Shown: positions 7,618 through 17,545, counted from the first letter of the stretch. The stretch is DNA of 46,526 bases from Enterovibrio nigricans DSM 22720 (GCF_900167155.1 NZ_FUXU01000034.1:1-46526); one strand, 5' to 3'. A program made the numbers and translations. The notes: generated from the letters alone by a model not told the origin.

Positions 7618-8558
7618 TGTCACCAAGCGCACTGCCACAGTTTTTCAGTGTTATTTCCAACCGCTTGATTGAATGCGGTGATGAGGTGCGTCGTGTTTTC
7701 CACGGGCGAGGACGTTGCTACGACGGATTGGAGCAAATAACAGCAGACTGGCTGGGGCAGGGCGTACTGCAAATCGCTGTGTTTAAAGAGGCCGAGCCAG
7801 CGTTTTACATTGCGCTGAATGAACAAGTGCAAGCATTTGTTCAATCCGATGTCTGGAAGCAAGTCGGTGGTAAAACCGTTTCTGTGCAGCATAGAGATCG
7901 CGAAGGGGCAGAGACGGAAACGTTGGTTGGCGAAATGCCAATGCAAATCAATGTGGTAGAGAATACGCTCACTTACAAGCTGGATCTCGGTAAACGTCAG
8001 AATAATGGTTTGTTTCTCGATATGCGATTGGGCCGCCAATGGGTGAAAGATCATGCCCAAGGTAAACGTGTACTGAATCTCTTTGCGTACACTTGTGGTT
8101 TTTCTGTTGCAGCCATCGAAGGCGGGGCTGAGAAAGTGGTGAATCTGGACATGGCGAAGTCATCTTTGTCTCGTGGTCGTGAAAATCACCAGTTAAATCA
8201 GCATGACATGAGCAAGGTGAGTTTCCTTGGTCATGAATTGTTTAAGTCGTGGGGGAAAGTCAAAAAATTTGGTCCTTACGATCTCGTTATCATTGACCCG
8301 CCCTCTTTCCAGAAAGGCAGTTTTGTTCTGACCAAAGATTACGCGAAAATTCTGCGCAAGTTGCCAGAATTGGTGGCGGAAGGTGGGGATGTACTTGCTT
8401 GTGTTAACTCACCGGATGTATTGCCGAGTTTCTTAACTGAACAGATGGCAGAACTGGCTCCTGCATTCCTCTTTGAGTCTCGTTTAGAAAATCCACCCGA
8501 GTTTGAAGATATTGACACGGATAGCGCGTTAAAAGTGCTTCACTTTAAACACAGTTAA
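7614..8558 (+). CDS. Class I SAM-dependent methyltransferase (RlmI/YccW-like C-terminal domain)
   Basis: A 314-aa protein with a Rossmann methyltransferase domain from about residue 120. It shows Q-N-N-G-L-F-L-D-M-R before the domain, the SAM loop V-L-N-L-F-A-Y-T-C-G-F-S (about 151-162), the acidic V-N-L-D-M (about 176-180) and the catalytic I-I-D-P-P-S-F (about 226-232). This is the arrangement of PF10672 enzymes related to 23S rRNA m5C methyltransferase RlmI, but the PUA domain of RlmI is missing, so the target may differ. Coupled by ATGA overlap to the small basic protein upstream, and followed after 19 bases by another small gene. Confidence 0.85.
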   Translation: MMSPSALPQFFSVISNRLIECGDEVRRVFHGRGRCYDGLEQITADWLGQGVLQIAVFKEAEPAFYIALNEQVQAFVQSDVWKQVGGKTVSVQHRDREGAETETLVGEMPMQINVVENTLTYKLDLGKRQNNGLFLDMRLGRQWVKDHAQGKRVLNLFAYTCGFSVAAIEGGAEKVVNLDMAKSSLSRGRENHQLNQHDMSKVSFLGHELFKSWGKVKKFGPYDLVIIDPPSFQKGSFVLTKDYAKILRKLPELVAEGGDVLACVNSPDVLPSFLTEQMAELAPAFLFESRLENPPEFEDIDTDSALKVLHFKHS

Positions 8559-8577
8559 TTGACGCGAGGCGTTGCCT

Positions 8578-8832
8578 ATGGACGCTTTTCAACGGATAAA
8601 TGCGCTAGAATCGGGTTACCATGACGTCACATACAATGGTGAACGGTGGGGGCTATCGATAGGCCGCTATAGTCACGGACATGCGTTAAAAATATTCGCA
8701 GAGGCAGTGTCAGGCAACGACGTTGTTAGCGGTAACCTGTATCTGGTTGATGACATTTGGTCACTAAAGCCTTGCGAGATGGCAAGGGAAAAAGTGATGT
8801 CATTCCTCCTAGGTTTTGAGCTTATCAAATAA
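8578..8832 (+). CDS. Hypothetical protein, 84 aa
   Basis: No function recognised; similar small proteins appear to accompany this methyltransferase in vibrios, but this is from memory. ATG 8578 is chosen because GAGG lies 8 bases upstream; a TTG two codons earlier is less likely. It is a soluble alpha/beta protein with the N-terminal pattern F-Q-R-I-N-A-L-E-S-G-Y-H-D-V and a C-terminal helix V-M-S-F-L-L-G-F. It is the last gene of the cluster and ends at the terminator at 8832-8856. Confidence 0.7.
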   Translation: MDAFQRINALESGYHDVTYNGERWGLSIGRYSHGHALKIFAEAVSGNDVVSGNLYLVDDIWSLKPCEMAREKVMSFLLGFELIK

Positions 8833-8856
8833 AAGCCCGCAACATTTGCGGGCTTT
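8832..8856. terminator. Bidirectional terminator between convergent genes
   Basis: Perfect 11-bp stem AAAGCCCGCAA / TTGCGGGCTTT with a CAT loop, between the plus-strand 84-aa gene and the minus-strand lipoprotein gene. Confidence 0.85.
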
Positions 8857-8862
8857 CAGTTT

Positions 8863-9258
8863 CTAGCTACTACAATCTTCTTTCGTTATCACGCGTTCCA
8901 ATACAGGGCGGCCACGAGCATCTCTTACGAGGAGTTTGTAACTCACGCCTTTCTCCATCAGAGACGAGATTTCATTCTCCTTGCAGTATCGTTTTTCTAA
9001 GCCGTCAGCAAGGACGATAGGAGCAACATCACCACTTCCAGAATACAAGAGAGTAAGCTCTATCTCAGCACTATTGGCTTTTGCTCTTACTAAGTTGTAA
9101 CCATTCATATTAACCGGTACGAGCTTGCCCAGCATATCTGCACGTTGAGCTGCAAATGTTTCTGCTATTTCAAGATCTGATGTGCTGGAACACGCTGATA
9201 AACCTAAAACCAGTGCACCAACCAGTACGGATTTTCCGGTGATTAACCAATCTCGCAT
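8863..9258 (-). CDS. Lipoprotein resembling the AspS/GspS-type type II secretion pilotin
   Basis: 131 aa with a bacterial lipoprotein signal: basic N terminus, hydrophobic core and lipobox L-S-A-C23. There is no Asp right after the Cys, so outer-membrane sorting is expected. The mature part has the A-A-Q-R-A...L...G-Y-N-L-V-R-A-K...E-I-E-L-T-L-L-Y layout and a Cys pair (in R-Y-C-K-E-N and K-E-D-C near the end) that recall the Vibrio pilotin AspS (PF16549), which guides the secretin to the outer membrane. The assignment is by remembered pattern. Last gene of the minus-strand cluster, 30 bases after yciI. Confidence 0.65.
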   Translation of the reverse strand: MRDWLITGKSVLVGALVLGLSACSSTSDLEIAETFAAQRADMLGKLVPVNMNGYNLVRAKANSAEIELTLLYSGSGDVAPIVLADGLEKRYCKENEISSLMEKGVSYKLLVRDARGRPVLERVITKEDCSS

Positions 9259-9288
9259 TACGGGATCCTTGCTTTGTAAATCTGCGTG

Positions 9289-9591
9289 TTATGCAGGCAG
9301 AACTTTCTTAAAGGGTTTAACAATAACGTCTTTGTAGACGCCAGCATCAATATAAGGGTCGGCGTCCGCCCAGGTTTGCGCTTCTTCAAGACTGTTAAAC
9401 TGAGCAATGACGGTCGAGCCGGTAAAGCCTGCTTCGCCTGGGTCTTCACTGTCTACAGCAGGGTTTGGGCCAGCAACCAGCAGTCGTCCTTCTGATTCAA
9501 GGGCTCGTAGTCGTGCCAGATGTAGTTCGCGCACTTGCATGCGAAGCGGCAAACTGTTTTCTACGTCTTGTGAAAAGATGACGTACCACAT
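9289..9591 (-). CDS. yciI: YciI family protein
   Basis: A 100-aa small dimeric protein of the YciI/YCII superfamily (dimeric alpha/beta barrel). It starts [10 protein letters not shown] and carries R-x-x-H-L-A-R-L and G-P-N-P, plus a C-terminal A-D[10 protein letters not shown] segment, the hallmark positions around the conserved His and Asp. The biochemical role of YciI in bacteria is not established. It lies between yciA and the pilotin-like lipoprotein gene on the same strand. Confidence 0.9.
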   Translation of the reverse strand: MWYVIFSQDVENSLPLRMQVRELHLARLRALESEGRLLVAGPNPAVDSEDPGEAGFTGSTVIAQFNSLEEAQTWADADPYIDAGVYKDVIVKPFKKVLPA

Positions 9592-9677
9592 TTCTCATTC
9601 TCTCCATGTAAGTCAGCACTTTGCTTTGAGCCTAGTGTACGCAAGGATACAGTAAAGTGCTGGCAGAAATGTCTGAT

Positions 9678-10067
9678 TTATGACTTGTTTATCGCTCGTG
9701 GGCGGCCTTCACTGTCGATTGCGACATAGTGAAACGTGGCATTACACACTTTATAGCGATCTTTAATGCCGTCATCGTTAATGGGTTTCACCCATACTTC
9801 CAATTCCATGCTCATGGATGTGCGACCGATTTTGACGCACTCACCATATACACAAACGACATCGCCGATATTCACAGGTTTCTTGAATTCAATACTTGAA
9901 ACAGAAACGGTGACGATCTTTCCACCTGAGATTTCTTTTGCGAGGATGCCACCTGCAAGGTCAAGCTGGGACATGATCCAGCCGCCGAAGATTTGCATAT
10001 TTGGATTGCAGTCGCTGGGCATTGCAAGTGTTCTGGAAAGGAGTTGCCCTTTAGGTGTGTCACACAT
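9678..10067 (-). CDS. yciA: Acyl-CoA thioesterase YciA
   Basis: A hotdog-fold thioesterase that hydrolyses acyl-CoA in the cytoplasm. From ATG 10067 the protein is 129 aa and aligns with E. coli YciA: L-x-R-T-L-A-M-P near residue 12, N-x-x-I-F-G-G-W-I-M-S-Q-L-D (about 23-36) with the catalytic Asp, G-D-V-V-C-V-Y-G-E-C-V and the C-terminal A-T-F-H-Y-V-A-I-D-S-E-G-R-P-R-A. A longer open frame upstream to 10343 is rejected because it overlaps yciB and a better small ORF. The ATG overlaps the stop of a 33-codon ORF, so coupling is likely. Confidence 0.92.
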   Translation of the reverse strand: MCDTPKGQLLSRTLAMPSDCNPNMQIFGGWIMSQLDLAGGILAKEISGGKIVTVSVSSIEFKKPVNIGDVVCVYGECVKIGRTSMSMELEVWVKPINDDGIKDRYKVCNATFHYVAIDSEGRPRAINKS

Positions 10068-10161
10068 TGTTAAACGTCTCCACAAAATATTGCGATGCAA
10101 TTTTATCCAGCGGAGAGGCCGCCAAGTATTTACCCTGTGGGTACGGATTTGATTCTGACAT
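10060..10161 (-). CDS. 33-residue ORF coupled to yciA, unknown
   Basis: ATG at 10161 has an excellent ribosome site (AGGAAG, 7 bases upstream) and the ORF ends in a TGA that overlaps the yciA start (ATGTGTGA). The product begins MSESNPYPQGKYLAASP and ends in Y-F-V-E-T-F-N-N-V; it is soluble, with no membrane segment. I know of no family for it. The strong ribosome site, the overlap and the clean fit of the yciB-yciA gap support a real gene or a regulatory leader ORF that controls yciA translation. Confidence 0.55.
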   Translation of the reverse strand: MSESNPYPQGKYLAASPLDKIASQYFVETFNNV

Positions 10162-10196
10162 GGTACTTCTTCCTGGGAATCAATTTGTCCCAAAGG

Positions 10197-10221
10197 GCGC
10201 AGGATCGTAAATATCCTGCGC
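10197..10221. repeat. Inverted repeat in the yciB-yciA gap
   Basis: Perfect 9-bp arms GCGCAGGAT / ATCCTGCGC with a 7-nt loop, 13 bases after the yciB stop. On the minus strand it is followed by CCCTTT, not a T-run, so it is a poor terminator; it may partially terminate or stabilise the yciB mRNA end. Confidence 0.55.
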
Positions 10222-10234
10222 AATGAAAAGAGGG

Positions 10235-10774
10235 TTACTCGGAGTCTGTTTCTTTCGGCATGTGCTTGTAGATATAAACGCCAGTCGCTAACGTGTACAT
10301 CAGTGTCAGTGCCATTAACCCGAAGACTTTGAAGTTCACCCAAACGTCTAATGGAAGGCTATATGCGACGTAAATATTGAGCACGGCAAGTACCGAGAAG
10401 AACGCAACCCAAGCGTGGTTTACGTTTCGCCATACGGCATCAGGCAGGTTAATTTCTTTGGCCAGCATACCTTTAATCAACGGCTTACCAAGCATTTGAG
10501 AAATAATCAGTCCACCAGCAAACAGTGCATAGACAATGGTGACTTTCCATTTGATGAAGTTATCATCTTGGAAAAATAGCGTCATCCCCCCGAACACAGC
10601 GACGAGTACTGCGGTGATAACTTGCATTTTTTCCACTTTTTTATAAAGCACCCACGTCACTGCAACTTGAATGATGGTGGCGACAATCAACGCACCTGTT
10701 GCGGTGTAGATGTCGTACATCTTGTAAAGCGCAAAGAAAATAATCAGTGGAATAAAATCGAGAAGCTGTTTCAT
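10235..10774 (-). CDS. yciB: Inner membrane protein YciB (septation protein A family)
   Basis: A 179-aa polytopic inner-membrane protein of the YciB/IspZ family, linked in other bacteria to cell-envelope integrity and septation. It starts with the family opening [14 protein letters not shown] and has five hydrophobic segments, the [11 protein letters not shown] motif near residue 67 and the N-H-A-W-V-A-F-F segment. AGGA lies upstream of the ATG. The leader also has a small inverted repeat, CACTCC/GGAGTG (10796-10818). First gene of the minus-strand cluster leading to yciA, yciI and the lipoprotein. Confidence 0.93.
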   Translation of the reverse strand: MKQLLDFIPLIIFFALYKMYDIYTATGALIVATIIQVAVTWVLYKKVEKMQVITAVLVAVFGGMTLFFQDDNFIKWKVTIVYALFAGGLIISQMLGKPLIKGMLAKEINLPDAVWRNVNHAWVAFFSVLAVLNIYVAYSLPLDVWVNFKVFGLMALTLMYTLATGVYIYKHMPKETDSE

Positions 10775-10897
10775 TCAGATACTTATCCTTGTTCACTCCA
10801 AACGTTGAGCGGAGTGTTATCAAATCTAACGGGTGAGTTTACCGAAAACTTACGCTATATAAAACGTGAACGAGGAAGAGAACTGTTTCGAGATGAA

Positions 10898-10922
10898 AAA
10901 AGCCAACATAAGGTTGGCTTTT
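10898..10922. terminator. Terminator of the trp operon
   Basis: Stem AAAAGCCAAC / GTTGGCTTTT with an ATAAG loop and a T6 run on the minus strand, 27 bases after the trpA stop. Confidence 0.85.
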
Positions 10923-10948
10923 AGTGGGTGTTGAACGGGCTTTAAATG

Positions 10949-11770
10949 CTATTTTGCAGTTGCTGCTTTCATTACTGAAACAAATTCACCAAGTTCTTTA
11001 AGCATGTTGGATTCATCATTCACGTTACGCTCAATGATTTTCACCACGGCTGAACCGGAAATCGCTCCTGCAGCCCCAGCACCAATGGCTTCTTTAACTT
11101 GTGACGGTTCAGAAATACCAAAACCCAGCAGCGGGCGAGGTGCACCGTATTCGCTAAGCTTTTCCAGCAAATGGTTAATCGGTTGACCTGCCTTGGTTTC
11201 TGCGCCCGTTACACCTGCGCGTGAAAGCAGATAGGTATAACCACCACCCAGTTCTGAAATGGTTTTCAGTGTTTCTTCATTGGCATTTGGTGGCGCAATA
11301 AAAATCGCGTGCACACCGTGTTTTTCTGCCGACGCGCGAAACTCGTCGGACTCGCCTGCGGGTACATCGGCAATCAGTACTGAGTCCACACCCGCATCTG
11401 CGCATTTTGCATAGAAATTGTCGATTCCGTTGGCGAATACTAGGTTGGCGTACATCAACAGACCCATAGGGATATCAGGGTGGATCTCACGCACTCTACG
11501 TAAGATGTCAAAGCAAGTGTCAGGTGTTGTCCCCGACCCTAACGCGCGGATTGCTGCACCTTGAATAGTTGGGCCATCTGCCAATGGATCAGAAAAAGGA
11601 ATCCCCAGTTCAAGTGCGTCAGCACCGTTTGCCACGAGGGTTTCGATTACCTTCAGGGACTGCTCAGGATTTGGATCGTCAATGGTCACGAAAGGGACGA
11701 AAGCGCCTTCATTCTTTGCATCCAGTTTTTCAAACATCGCTTCATAGCGGTGAGACAAGGTCGCAGCCAT
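10949..11770 (-). CDS. trpA: Tryptophan synthase alpha subunit
   Basis: Cleaves indole-3-glycerol phosphate to indole and glyceraldehyde 3-phosphate, passing indole to TrpB. The 273-aa TIM barrel has catalytic E54 in [11 protein letters not shown] and D65 in D-P-L-A-D-G, plus the phosphate-binding G-F-G-I-S loop. Its ATG overlaps the trpB stop (TAATG), and GGAG lies just upstream. Last gene of the operon, followed by a strong terminator. Confidence 0.98.
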   Translation of the reverse strand: MAATLSHRYEAMFEKLDAKNEGAFVPFVTIDDPNPEQSLKVIETLVANGADALELGIPFSDPLADGPTIQGAAIRALGSGTTPDTCFDILRRVREIHPDIPMGLLMYANLVFANGIDNFYAKCADAGVDSVLIADVPAGESDEFRASAEKHGVHAIFIAPPNANEETLKTISELGGGYTYLLSRAGVTGAETKAGQPINHLLEKLSEYGAPRPLLGFGISEPSQVKEAIGAGAAGAISGSAVVKIIERNVNDESNMLKELGEFVSVMKAATAK

Positions 11771-12960
11771 TACATCACTCCTTTTTCTTTCAAAATGTCG
11801 TGCACGGTGAAGATGTCCTTGTCTCCACGACCTGACAGGTTAACCACCAGTAATTGCTCTTTTTCTGGGTTCTCTCTCGCCATTTTAAGTGCGTATGCAA
11901 GCGCATGGGCTGATTCCAATGCAGGGATAATACCTTCATGACGAGCAAGTTCTTGGAACGCGTCCAAAGCTTCGTCATCGGTGATGGCAACGTACTCAGC
12001 GCGACCGATGGCGTTTAAATGTGCGTGTTGTGGCCCAACAGATGGGAAGTCGAGACCTGCAGATACTGAGTAGGATTCTTCTACTTGGCCGTGAGTGTCT
12101 TGCATCAGTGGCGATTTCATCCCAAAGAAAATGCCGAGCTTACCGTGTTTAAGCGGCGCACCATGCTGGTCTGTATCTAACCCTAAACCTGCTGGCTCTA
12201 CACCAATCAGGCCAACGTCGGATTCTTCGATGAAATCAGCGAACATACCAATGGCATTTGAACCGCCGCCCACACAGGCAATCACGCTATCAGGCAAGCG
12301 ACCTTCGCGCTCCAAAATCTGTTGCTTAGTTTCTTCACCAATCATTTTTTGGAATTCACGCACAATGGTCGGGAAGGGGTGAGGGCCCGCAGCTGTGCCA
12401 AGAAGATAGTGCGCATCTTCATAGGTGGCTGACCAATCTCGCAGTGCTTCATTACAGGCATCTTTAAGGGTTGAAGAGCCTGAATGAACAGGGATCACTT
12501 CGGCACCCATCAATTTCATGCGAAATACGTTCGGGCTTTGACGTTCCACGTCTTTTGCACCCATGTAAACGCGACATTTCAAGTCGAGCAGCGCACAAGC
12601 AAGCGCTGTCGCAACACCGTGCTGACCTGCGCCCGTTTCGGCGATGATCTCTTTCTTGCCCATTCGCTTAGCCAGCAATGCTTGGCCCAGCACTTGGTTG
12701 GTTTTATGTGCACCGCCGTGCAGCAAGTCCTCACGCTTGAGGTACAACTTGGTTTTGGTACCTTTCGTGAGGTTACGCGTTAGCGTCAACGCGGTTGGTC
12801 TCCCTGCATATTCCTGGAGCAAATTGATAAACTCGCTTTGGAATTCGGGGTCGCTTTGTGCGTCAATGAACGCTTGTTCCAATTGATCCAACGCTGGGAC
12901 CAGAATCTGTGGCACGTACTGGCCACCGAATTCGCCAAAATAGGCATTCAACTTAGTCAT
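11770..12960 (-). CDS. trpB: Tryptophan synthase beta subunit
   Basis: PLP enzyme joining indole and serine to give tryptophan. 396 aa, normal length. The N terminus [12 protein letters not shown] is typical. The PLP lysine is K86 in H-K-T-N-Q-V-L-G, and the phosphate-binding G-G-G-S-N-A-I-G loop follows near residue 232. Spaced 8 bases from trpCF and overlapping trpA by one base. Confidence 0.98.
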   Translation of the reverse strand: MTKLNAYFGEFGGQYVPQILVPALDQLEQAFIDAQSDPEFQSEFINLLQEYAGRPTALTLTRNLTKGTKTKLYLKREDLLHGGAHKTNQVLGQALLAKRMGKKEIIAETGAGQHGVATALACALLDLKCRVYMGAKDVERQSPNVFRMKLMGAEVIPVHSGSSTLKDACNEALRDWSATYEDAHYLLGTAAGPHPFPTIVREFQKMIGEETKQQILEREGRLPDSVIACVGGGSNAIGMFADFIEESDVGLIGVEPAGLGLDTDQHGAPLKHGKLGIFFGMKSPLMQDTHGQVEESYSVSAGLDFPSVGPQHAHLNAIGRAEYVAITDDEALDAFQELARHEGIIPALESAHALAYALKMARENPEKEQLLVVNLSGRGDKDIFTVHDILKEKGVM

Positions 12961-12968
12961 AACAGTCC

Positions 12969-14336
12969 TTAGTAATCTCTCAGCGCTGTAAACGCAGCGT
13001 CCAGTTTTTCTCTGTCTTTGAGACCCGGCATGTCTTCGACACCCGAGTTAAAATCTAATCCGATGCAGCCAAGCTCCGCGGCTTGTTTTGCATTTTCGCT
13101 GTTGAGCCCGCCAGCGATCATCAGCGTGTCTTTTCGCGCATCAGGGATCAGCGACCAATCAAATGAAGTGCCAGTGCCGCCACGCTGTTCGCCTACACGG
13201 CTATCCAGAAGATTGCGGTCCACATTCTCAAGCAGGGAAGGCGTTTCCGTGCTCACGCCGTGCGCTTTCCATATTTGGGTGTTCTCAGCCAGCTTGCTAC
13301 GAAGGCTGTCCACATAGTCAGCGGTTTCGTCGCCGTGCAATTGAACGGCATGCAGCCCAAGTTCATTTGCAATCTGAGCGACGTGATCAATCTCGTGGTT
13401 TTGGAATACGCCCACGTATTCCAGTGGCGCGCCTTTCATCACTTTTTGCGCAGCTTCTACATCTACATACCGCGGTGATTTTTCGACGAATATCAGGCCA
13501 CCATAGTTGGCATAGGCTTCGTAAGCGGCTTTAGCATCTTCTGCGCGTGTTAATCCACACACTTTGTTGTCGCCGTAAAGTACGCGTCGAACCGCTTGTT
13601 CCACATCGGTTTCTGACATCAATGAACTACCAATCAGAAAGCCATTTGCGTAAGGAGCAAGTTCGCGGATCTGCTGGTGGGTGTAGATACCGGATTCAGA
13701 AATGACGATACGATCGTCAGGTAGCTGCGGCGCTAACGCTTTGGTGCGATTTAAGTCGATGCTGAGGTCGCGAAGGTTGCGGTTATTAATACCAACAACT
13801 TTGGCGTCCAATGCGATTGCTCGCGCCAGCTCTTCTTCGTTGCTCACTTCTGTCAGCACACCCAGATTCAACGTGTGTGCAACGTCAGCCAGTTCACGGT
13901 ACTCGTCATCATTTAGTACGGAGAGCATGAGCAAAATCGCGTCTGCTTGATGGTGACGCGCGAGATAGATTTGATAGGTATCGACCATGAAATCTTTACA
14001 AAGCACAGGGCAAGGCACTTGACCCCGTACAATTGGCAGGAAGTCAAAGTTACCCTGAAAGTACTTCTCATCAGTCAGGACTGAAATCGCCGCGGCATGT
14101 TTGCCGTATACGCTGGCAATGTAATCCAAGTCGAAGTCGTCACGGATCAGGCCTTTTGACGGTGAAGCCTTTTTGCATTCTAAGATGAACTTTGCAGGTT
14201 TACTTGAGAGCGCTTGGTAGAAACTTCTATCGCTTGTCACGATGTCGTTAATAAAGCTCTCAAGAGGCTGCGCTGCCTTGCGATCTGCGACCCATACTTT
14301 TTTATCCGCAACAATTTTTGCGAGTACCGTTTCCAT
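12969..14336 (-). CDS. trpCF: Bifunctional indole-3-glycerol phosphate synthase / phosphoribosylanthranilate isomerase
   Basis: A 455-aa fusion catalysing two consecutive steps of tryptophan synthesis. The TrpC domain (about 1-255) has [10 protein letters not shown], the catalytic lysine in L-C-K-D-F and I-S-E-S-G-I. The TrpF domain (about 257-455) has V-C-G-L-T-R-A-E-D with the catalytic Cys, V-Q-L-H-G-D-E and A-G-G-L-N. The C-F fusion is the common gammaproteobacterial form. The ATG shares one base with the trpD stop (TAATG). Confidence 0.97.
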   Translation of the reverse strand: METVLAKIVADKKVWVADRKAAQPLESFINDIVTSDRSFYQALSSKPAKFILECKKASPSKGLIRDDFDLDYIASVYGKHAAAISVLTDEKYFQGNFDFLPIVRGQVPCPVLCKDFMVDTYQIYLARHHQADAILLMLSVLNDDEYRELADVAHTLNLGVLTEVSNEEELARAIALDAKVVGINNRNLRDLSIDLNRTKALAPQLPDDRIVISESGIYTHQQIRELAPYANGFLIGSSLMSETDVEQAVRRVLYGDNKVCGLTRAEDAKAAYEAYANYGGLIFVEKSPRYVDVEAAQKVMKGAPLEYVGVFQNHEIDHVAQIANELGLHAVQLHGDETADYVDSLRSKLAENTQIWKAHGVSTETPSLLENVDRNLLDSRVGEQRGGTGTSFDWSLIPDARKDTLMIAGGLNSENAKQAAELGCIGLDFNSGVEDMPGLKDREKLDAAFTALRDY

Positions 14337-15337
14337 TAGTTGCTCCGTGATGCTAGCTGCTGAACCAGTTCGAATGGTTTACCACTCTGCATAATGTCCA
14401 GTGCTTTTTTCGTATTAGCTTTGAGATCTTCATGCCCAAAGAGGCGAAGCAGAAGTGCAACGTTGACGGCGACTGCCGCTTGTTGTGCATCCGTCCCTTT
14501 GCCTTGCAAAATTTGGGTGATGATGGCTTTGTTTTCTTCTGGGTCTCCACCTTTGATGGTGTCCAGTGGGTAGGTTTCTACGCCGAATTCTGCAGGTGTC
14601 AGCGTGTATTCATGAATTTGCCCGTCTTTGATTTCTGCCACGGTTGTCTCGCCGTGAATGGCAACTTCATCGAGTCCGCTACCATGTACGACTGCTGCGC
14701 GTTTCAACCCAAGGTTCAACATGGTCTCTGCAATAGGGCGGACAAGCGATTTTTCGTACACCCCCATCAGTTCCAAACTCGGTTTGGCGGGATTAATTAG
14801 CGGACCCAAGAGATTGAAAATGGTGCGAGTTTTCATGGTTTGACGCACAGGCATCGCATGGCGAACGCCGCTGTGATATTGCGGCGCGAACAGGAAGCAG
14901 ACACCTAAATCATCTAACGCACTACGCGCAGTTTCTGGGCTCATGGCTAAATCAATGCCGAAGGCTGCAAGCAGATCGGAGGAACCTGATTTGCTCGATA
15001 CGCCTCGATTACCGTGCTTGGCGACTTTTACGCCACATGCAGCGGCAACAAACGCGGCAGTCGTTGAAATATTAATGGTGTTTGCACCGTCGCCACCTGT
15101 TCCGACGATATCAGCAAAATCATAATCGGGTGACGGGAATGGGTTCGCATTTTCAGTCAGTGCAGCCGCAGCCCCTGCGATTTCCTCTGGCGATTCGCCT
15201 TTTATTTTCAGTGCAGTCAGTGCTGAAGCCAGCAGGATAGGATCCAATTCTCCTTTGATGATGGTGTCAAACAGCTGTTGGCTTTCGTCCTGAGTCAGAG
15301 TCGTCTGGTCGTAAAGTTTGTTGATGATTGCTTCCAT
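14336..15337 (-). CDS. trpD: Anthranilate phosphoribosyltransferase
   Basis: Transfers phosphoribose from PRPP to anthranilate. The 333-aa protein is a stand-alone TrpD without a fused TrpG. The PRPP loop G-T-G-G-D-G-A-N-T-I-N-I-S-T is near residues 80-93, and K-H-G-N-R-G-V-S-S-K-S-G-S-S-D follows. The AGGAGAG site precedes the ATG. It lies 28 bases after trpG and overlaps trpCF. Confidence 0.97.
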   Translation of the reverse strand: MEAIINKLYDQTTLTQDESQQLFDTIIKGELDPILLASALTALKIKGESPEEIAGAAAALTENANPFPSPDYDFADIVGTGGDGANTINISTTAAFVAAACGVKVAKHGNRGVSSKSGSSDLLAAFGIDLAMSPETARSALDDLGVCFLFAPQYHSGVRHAMPVRQTMKTRTIFNLLGPLINPAKPSLELMGVYEKSLVRPIAETMLNLGLKRAAVVHGSGLDEVAIHGETTVAEIKDGQIHEYTLTPAEFGVETYPLDTIKGGDPEENKAIITQILQGKGTDAQQAAVAVNVALLLRLFGHEDLKANTKKALDIMQSGKPFELVQQLASRSN

Positions 15338-15365
15338 AAGTTCTCTCCTATTTCCCTAATGTCCA

Positions 15366-15965
15366 TCAGCGTGTTTGTGTAGCCCAACTGATTGTGTGTG
15401 TGAGAAGGTCTGCGCCTTTCGTTGTTAGTATTGATTCGGGATGAAATTGAAAACCGACTACGCGGTCGGCATCGTTCACCACGGCCATGACAAGCCCGTC
15501 TACGTCGGCAATCACATCCAGTGATTCCGGCACTTTGGTTGCGACCAAAGAGTGATATCGGGCGATAGTCAGAGGACTTTCGATGTTGCCAAAAACAGGG
15601 TGCTGGCTGTGTGTCATCTGCGATGCTTTGCCATGTACGATTTCACCCGCACCAGATACTTCACCGCCATACGCTTCTGTGATGGCTTGTTGGCCGAGGC
15701 AAATACCAATCATTGGCACCTTGCCTTTTAGCATTTGGATTAATGCTGGCATACAACCCGCTTCAGAGGGTGCGCCTGGGCCGGGAGAAAGTACAACAAC
15801 GGGATTAACGAGTTCTTCCACCGCGTTGGCAATTTGTTCGGCAGATAGGCTGTTACGGTAAATCTTGACCGGATAACCCAGAGAGCGAAATTGATCGACC
15901 AAGTTGTAGGTGAAGGAATCAAAGTTATCGACTAGCACAATATGTGCATTCAGTGCGTTGCTCAT
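15366..15965 (-). CDS. trpG: Anthranilate synthase component II (glutamine amidotransferase)
   Basis: Supplies ammonia from glutamine to TrpE. 199 aa, class I amidotransferase. Catalytic C89 is in G-I-C-L-G-Q-Q, and H175-x-E177 is in F-H-P-E-S; the early D-N-F-D-S-F-T-Y-N and S-P-G-P-G-A-P motifs are present. The ATG overlaps the trpE stop by 4 bases (ATGA), with GGAGG 7 bases upstream. It is unfused from trpD, as in vibrios and unlike E. coli. Confidence 0.97.
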   Translation of the reverse strand: MSNALNAHIVLVDNFDSFTYNLVDQFRSLGYPVKIYRNSLSAEQIANAVEELVNPVVVLSPGPGAPSEAGCMPALIQMLKGKVPMIGICLGQQAITEAYGGEVSGAGEIVHGKASQMTHSQHPVFGNIESPLTIARYHSLVATKVPESLDVIADVDGLVMAVVNDADRVVGFQFHPESILTTKGADLLTHTISWATQTR

Positions 15966-17545
15966 GCTTGTGCCTCCGTGTGTGCTGCTTTGATGGCAGT
16001 GATAACCGCTTGTGCTTTACTACGTGTTTCATCGGCTTCTGCTTGTGGGATAGAATCAAATACCACTCCCGCCCCCGCTTGCACTTGTGCGACGCCATCT
16101 TCTACGTAGGCAGAACGGATAACGATACAAGTATCCATATCTCCATGACCAGTTAGGTAGCCCACGGCACCACCATAGCTACCGCGACGGCCTTGTTCGA
16201 ACTGGCGGATAAGCTGCATCGCGCGGATTTTTGGTGCACCAGTCAGGGTGCCCATGTTCATGCATGCTTGATAGGCGTGCAACGCATCCAAGTCATTCCG
16301 AAGCTGACCTACAACGCGGGACACTAGGTGCATCACATGGCTGTAGCGGTCTACTTGGAGTAGGTCAGCGACATAACGTGTGCCGGGTTCGCTGATGCGC
16401 GCCACGTCGTTACGCGCCAAATCTACCAGCATCATGTGCTCAGCTTTCTCTTTGGTATCGTTACGAAGTTCTAGCTCGATACGGCCGTCCAAATCCAAGT
16501 TGATTGAACCGTCTGCATTTTTGCCGCGAGGTCGTGTACCCGCGATCGGGTAGATTTCGACTTGGTTGGTGTCTTTGCCATATTTGAGCGCGCTTTCTGG
16601 CGATGCGCCAAACAGCGTGAAATCGGCGTCTTGCATGTAGAACATGTAAGGACTTGGATTCCCTTGCTTGAGTTTCAGGTATGCGTTCAGTGGTGATGGG
16701 CAAGGCAAGGTGAACTTTCGGCTAGGAACAACCTGAAAGACATCACCTTTAACGACATAGCTTTTCAGTTCATCAACCGCAGCGCAAAATTCTTCATCAC
16801 TCACAGACATATTCATTTCACAACTTGCCAGTTTTTGGGCATCTGGCATTTGTGTAGGATGAATGCAGTTTTCTTTGATGTTTTGTAAGCGCCTGCTCAG
16901 ATCGAAGTAGGCTTCCGTTGTTTCTGCACCACCAAACTGTGTACCTTGCAGTTTGGCTTTACGGCGCTGGTGGTCAATGATAAGCAGTGTTTCTGCAACA
17001 TAGAACAGGTAATCGGGGCAGCGATTGCTTTGCTCAACACTTGGAAACGGTTCAAATTGTGCCACGAGATCGTAAGCAAACAGTCCACCTATAAAAAGCG
17101 CTTCGCTTGGTAATCCATCGAGTCTGAATGCCTGTTGTATCAGTCGCAATGCGTCGAAAGGTGACGGTTCACGCAGGCGGGCGTCCTCATCTTGTGCACG
17201 ATTTTCTTGAGCAAAATGCAGTGTGAGTAAATCTGTTTTACGCGTTTGCTCAACGACCAAGCCTTGTGCCGTGATTGACGCTTCTACAGCGTCGAGCACA
17301 TTGCTGCCGTTCTTCGTTTTTGCTTCGAGTTCGACAGTCCTACCGCGGCAAACAATACGTACCGCTGCATCGATCAGCATGAGGCTTTTCAGGTCTTGCT
17401 TAGAGTCAATCTCGGCAGATTCGAGCAGTAAGCTATGCGGACGGTCTTTACAAACCGCCGCATACAGTTCTGTCGGTGCTGCGACGTATGGCACATCCAA
17501 GTTTAATACGTCGAGTTCGCCTAGCTTTAAAGCGTGGTTTTTCAC
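15962..17545 (-). CDS. trpE: Anthranilate synthase component I
   Basis: Converts chorismate to anthranilate with TrpG. 527 aa. The N-terminal half has the L-L-L-E-S-A motif, part of the Trp feedback site. The chorismate-binding domain (about 250-520) has [17 protein letters not shown][20 protein letters not shown], G-A-P-K-I-R-A-M and the C-terminal G-A-G-V-V. It starts with GTG at 17545, supported by GGGAG 6 bases upstream, and overlaps the DAHP synthase stop by GTGA. Confidence 0.97.
   Translation of the reverse strand: MKNHALKLGELDVLNLDVPYVAAPTELYAAVCKDRPHSLLLESAEIDSKQDLKSLMLIDAAVRIVCRGRTVELEAKTKNGSNVLDAVEASITAQGLVVEQTRKTDLLTLHFAQENRAQDEDARLREPSPFDALRLIQQAFRLDGLPSEALFIGGLFAYDLVAQFEPFPSVEQSNRCPDYLFYVAETLLIIDHQRRKAKLQGTQFGGAETTEAYFDLSRRLQNIKENCIHPTQMPDAQKLASCEMNMSVSDEEFCAAVDELKSYVVKGDVFQVVPSRKFTLPCPSPLNAYLKLKQGNPSPYMFYMQDADFTLFGASPESALKYGKDTNQVEIYPIAGTRPRGKNADGSINLDLDGRIELELRNDTKEKAEHMMLVDLARNDVARISEPGTRYVADLLQVDRYSHVMHLVSRVVGQLRNDLDALHAYQACMNMGTLTGAPKIRAMQLIRQFEQGRRGSYGGAVGYLTGHGDMDTCIVIRSAYVEDGVAQVQAGAGVVFDSIPQAEADETRSKAQAVITAIKAAHTEAQA

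Noticed and set aside
10197-10221. yciB-yciA inverted repeat as a full terminator
   Set aside because: No T-run follows on the minus strand, so it is recorded as a repeat only.
10068-10343. Upstream extension of the yciA reading frame to a 221-aa protein
   Set aside because: The extra 92 residues overlap yciB out of frame, have no family resemblance and are basic and low in sense; the YciA family begins near the ATG at 10067.
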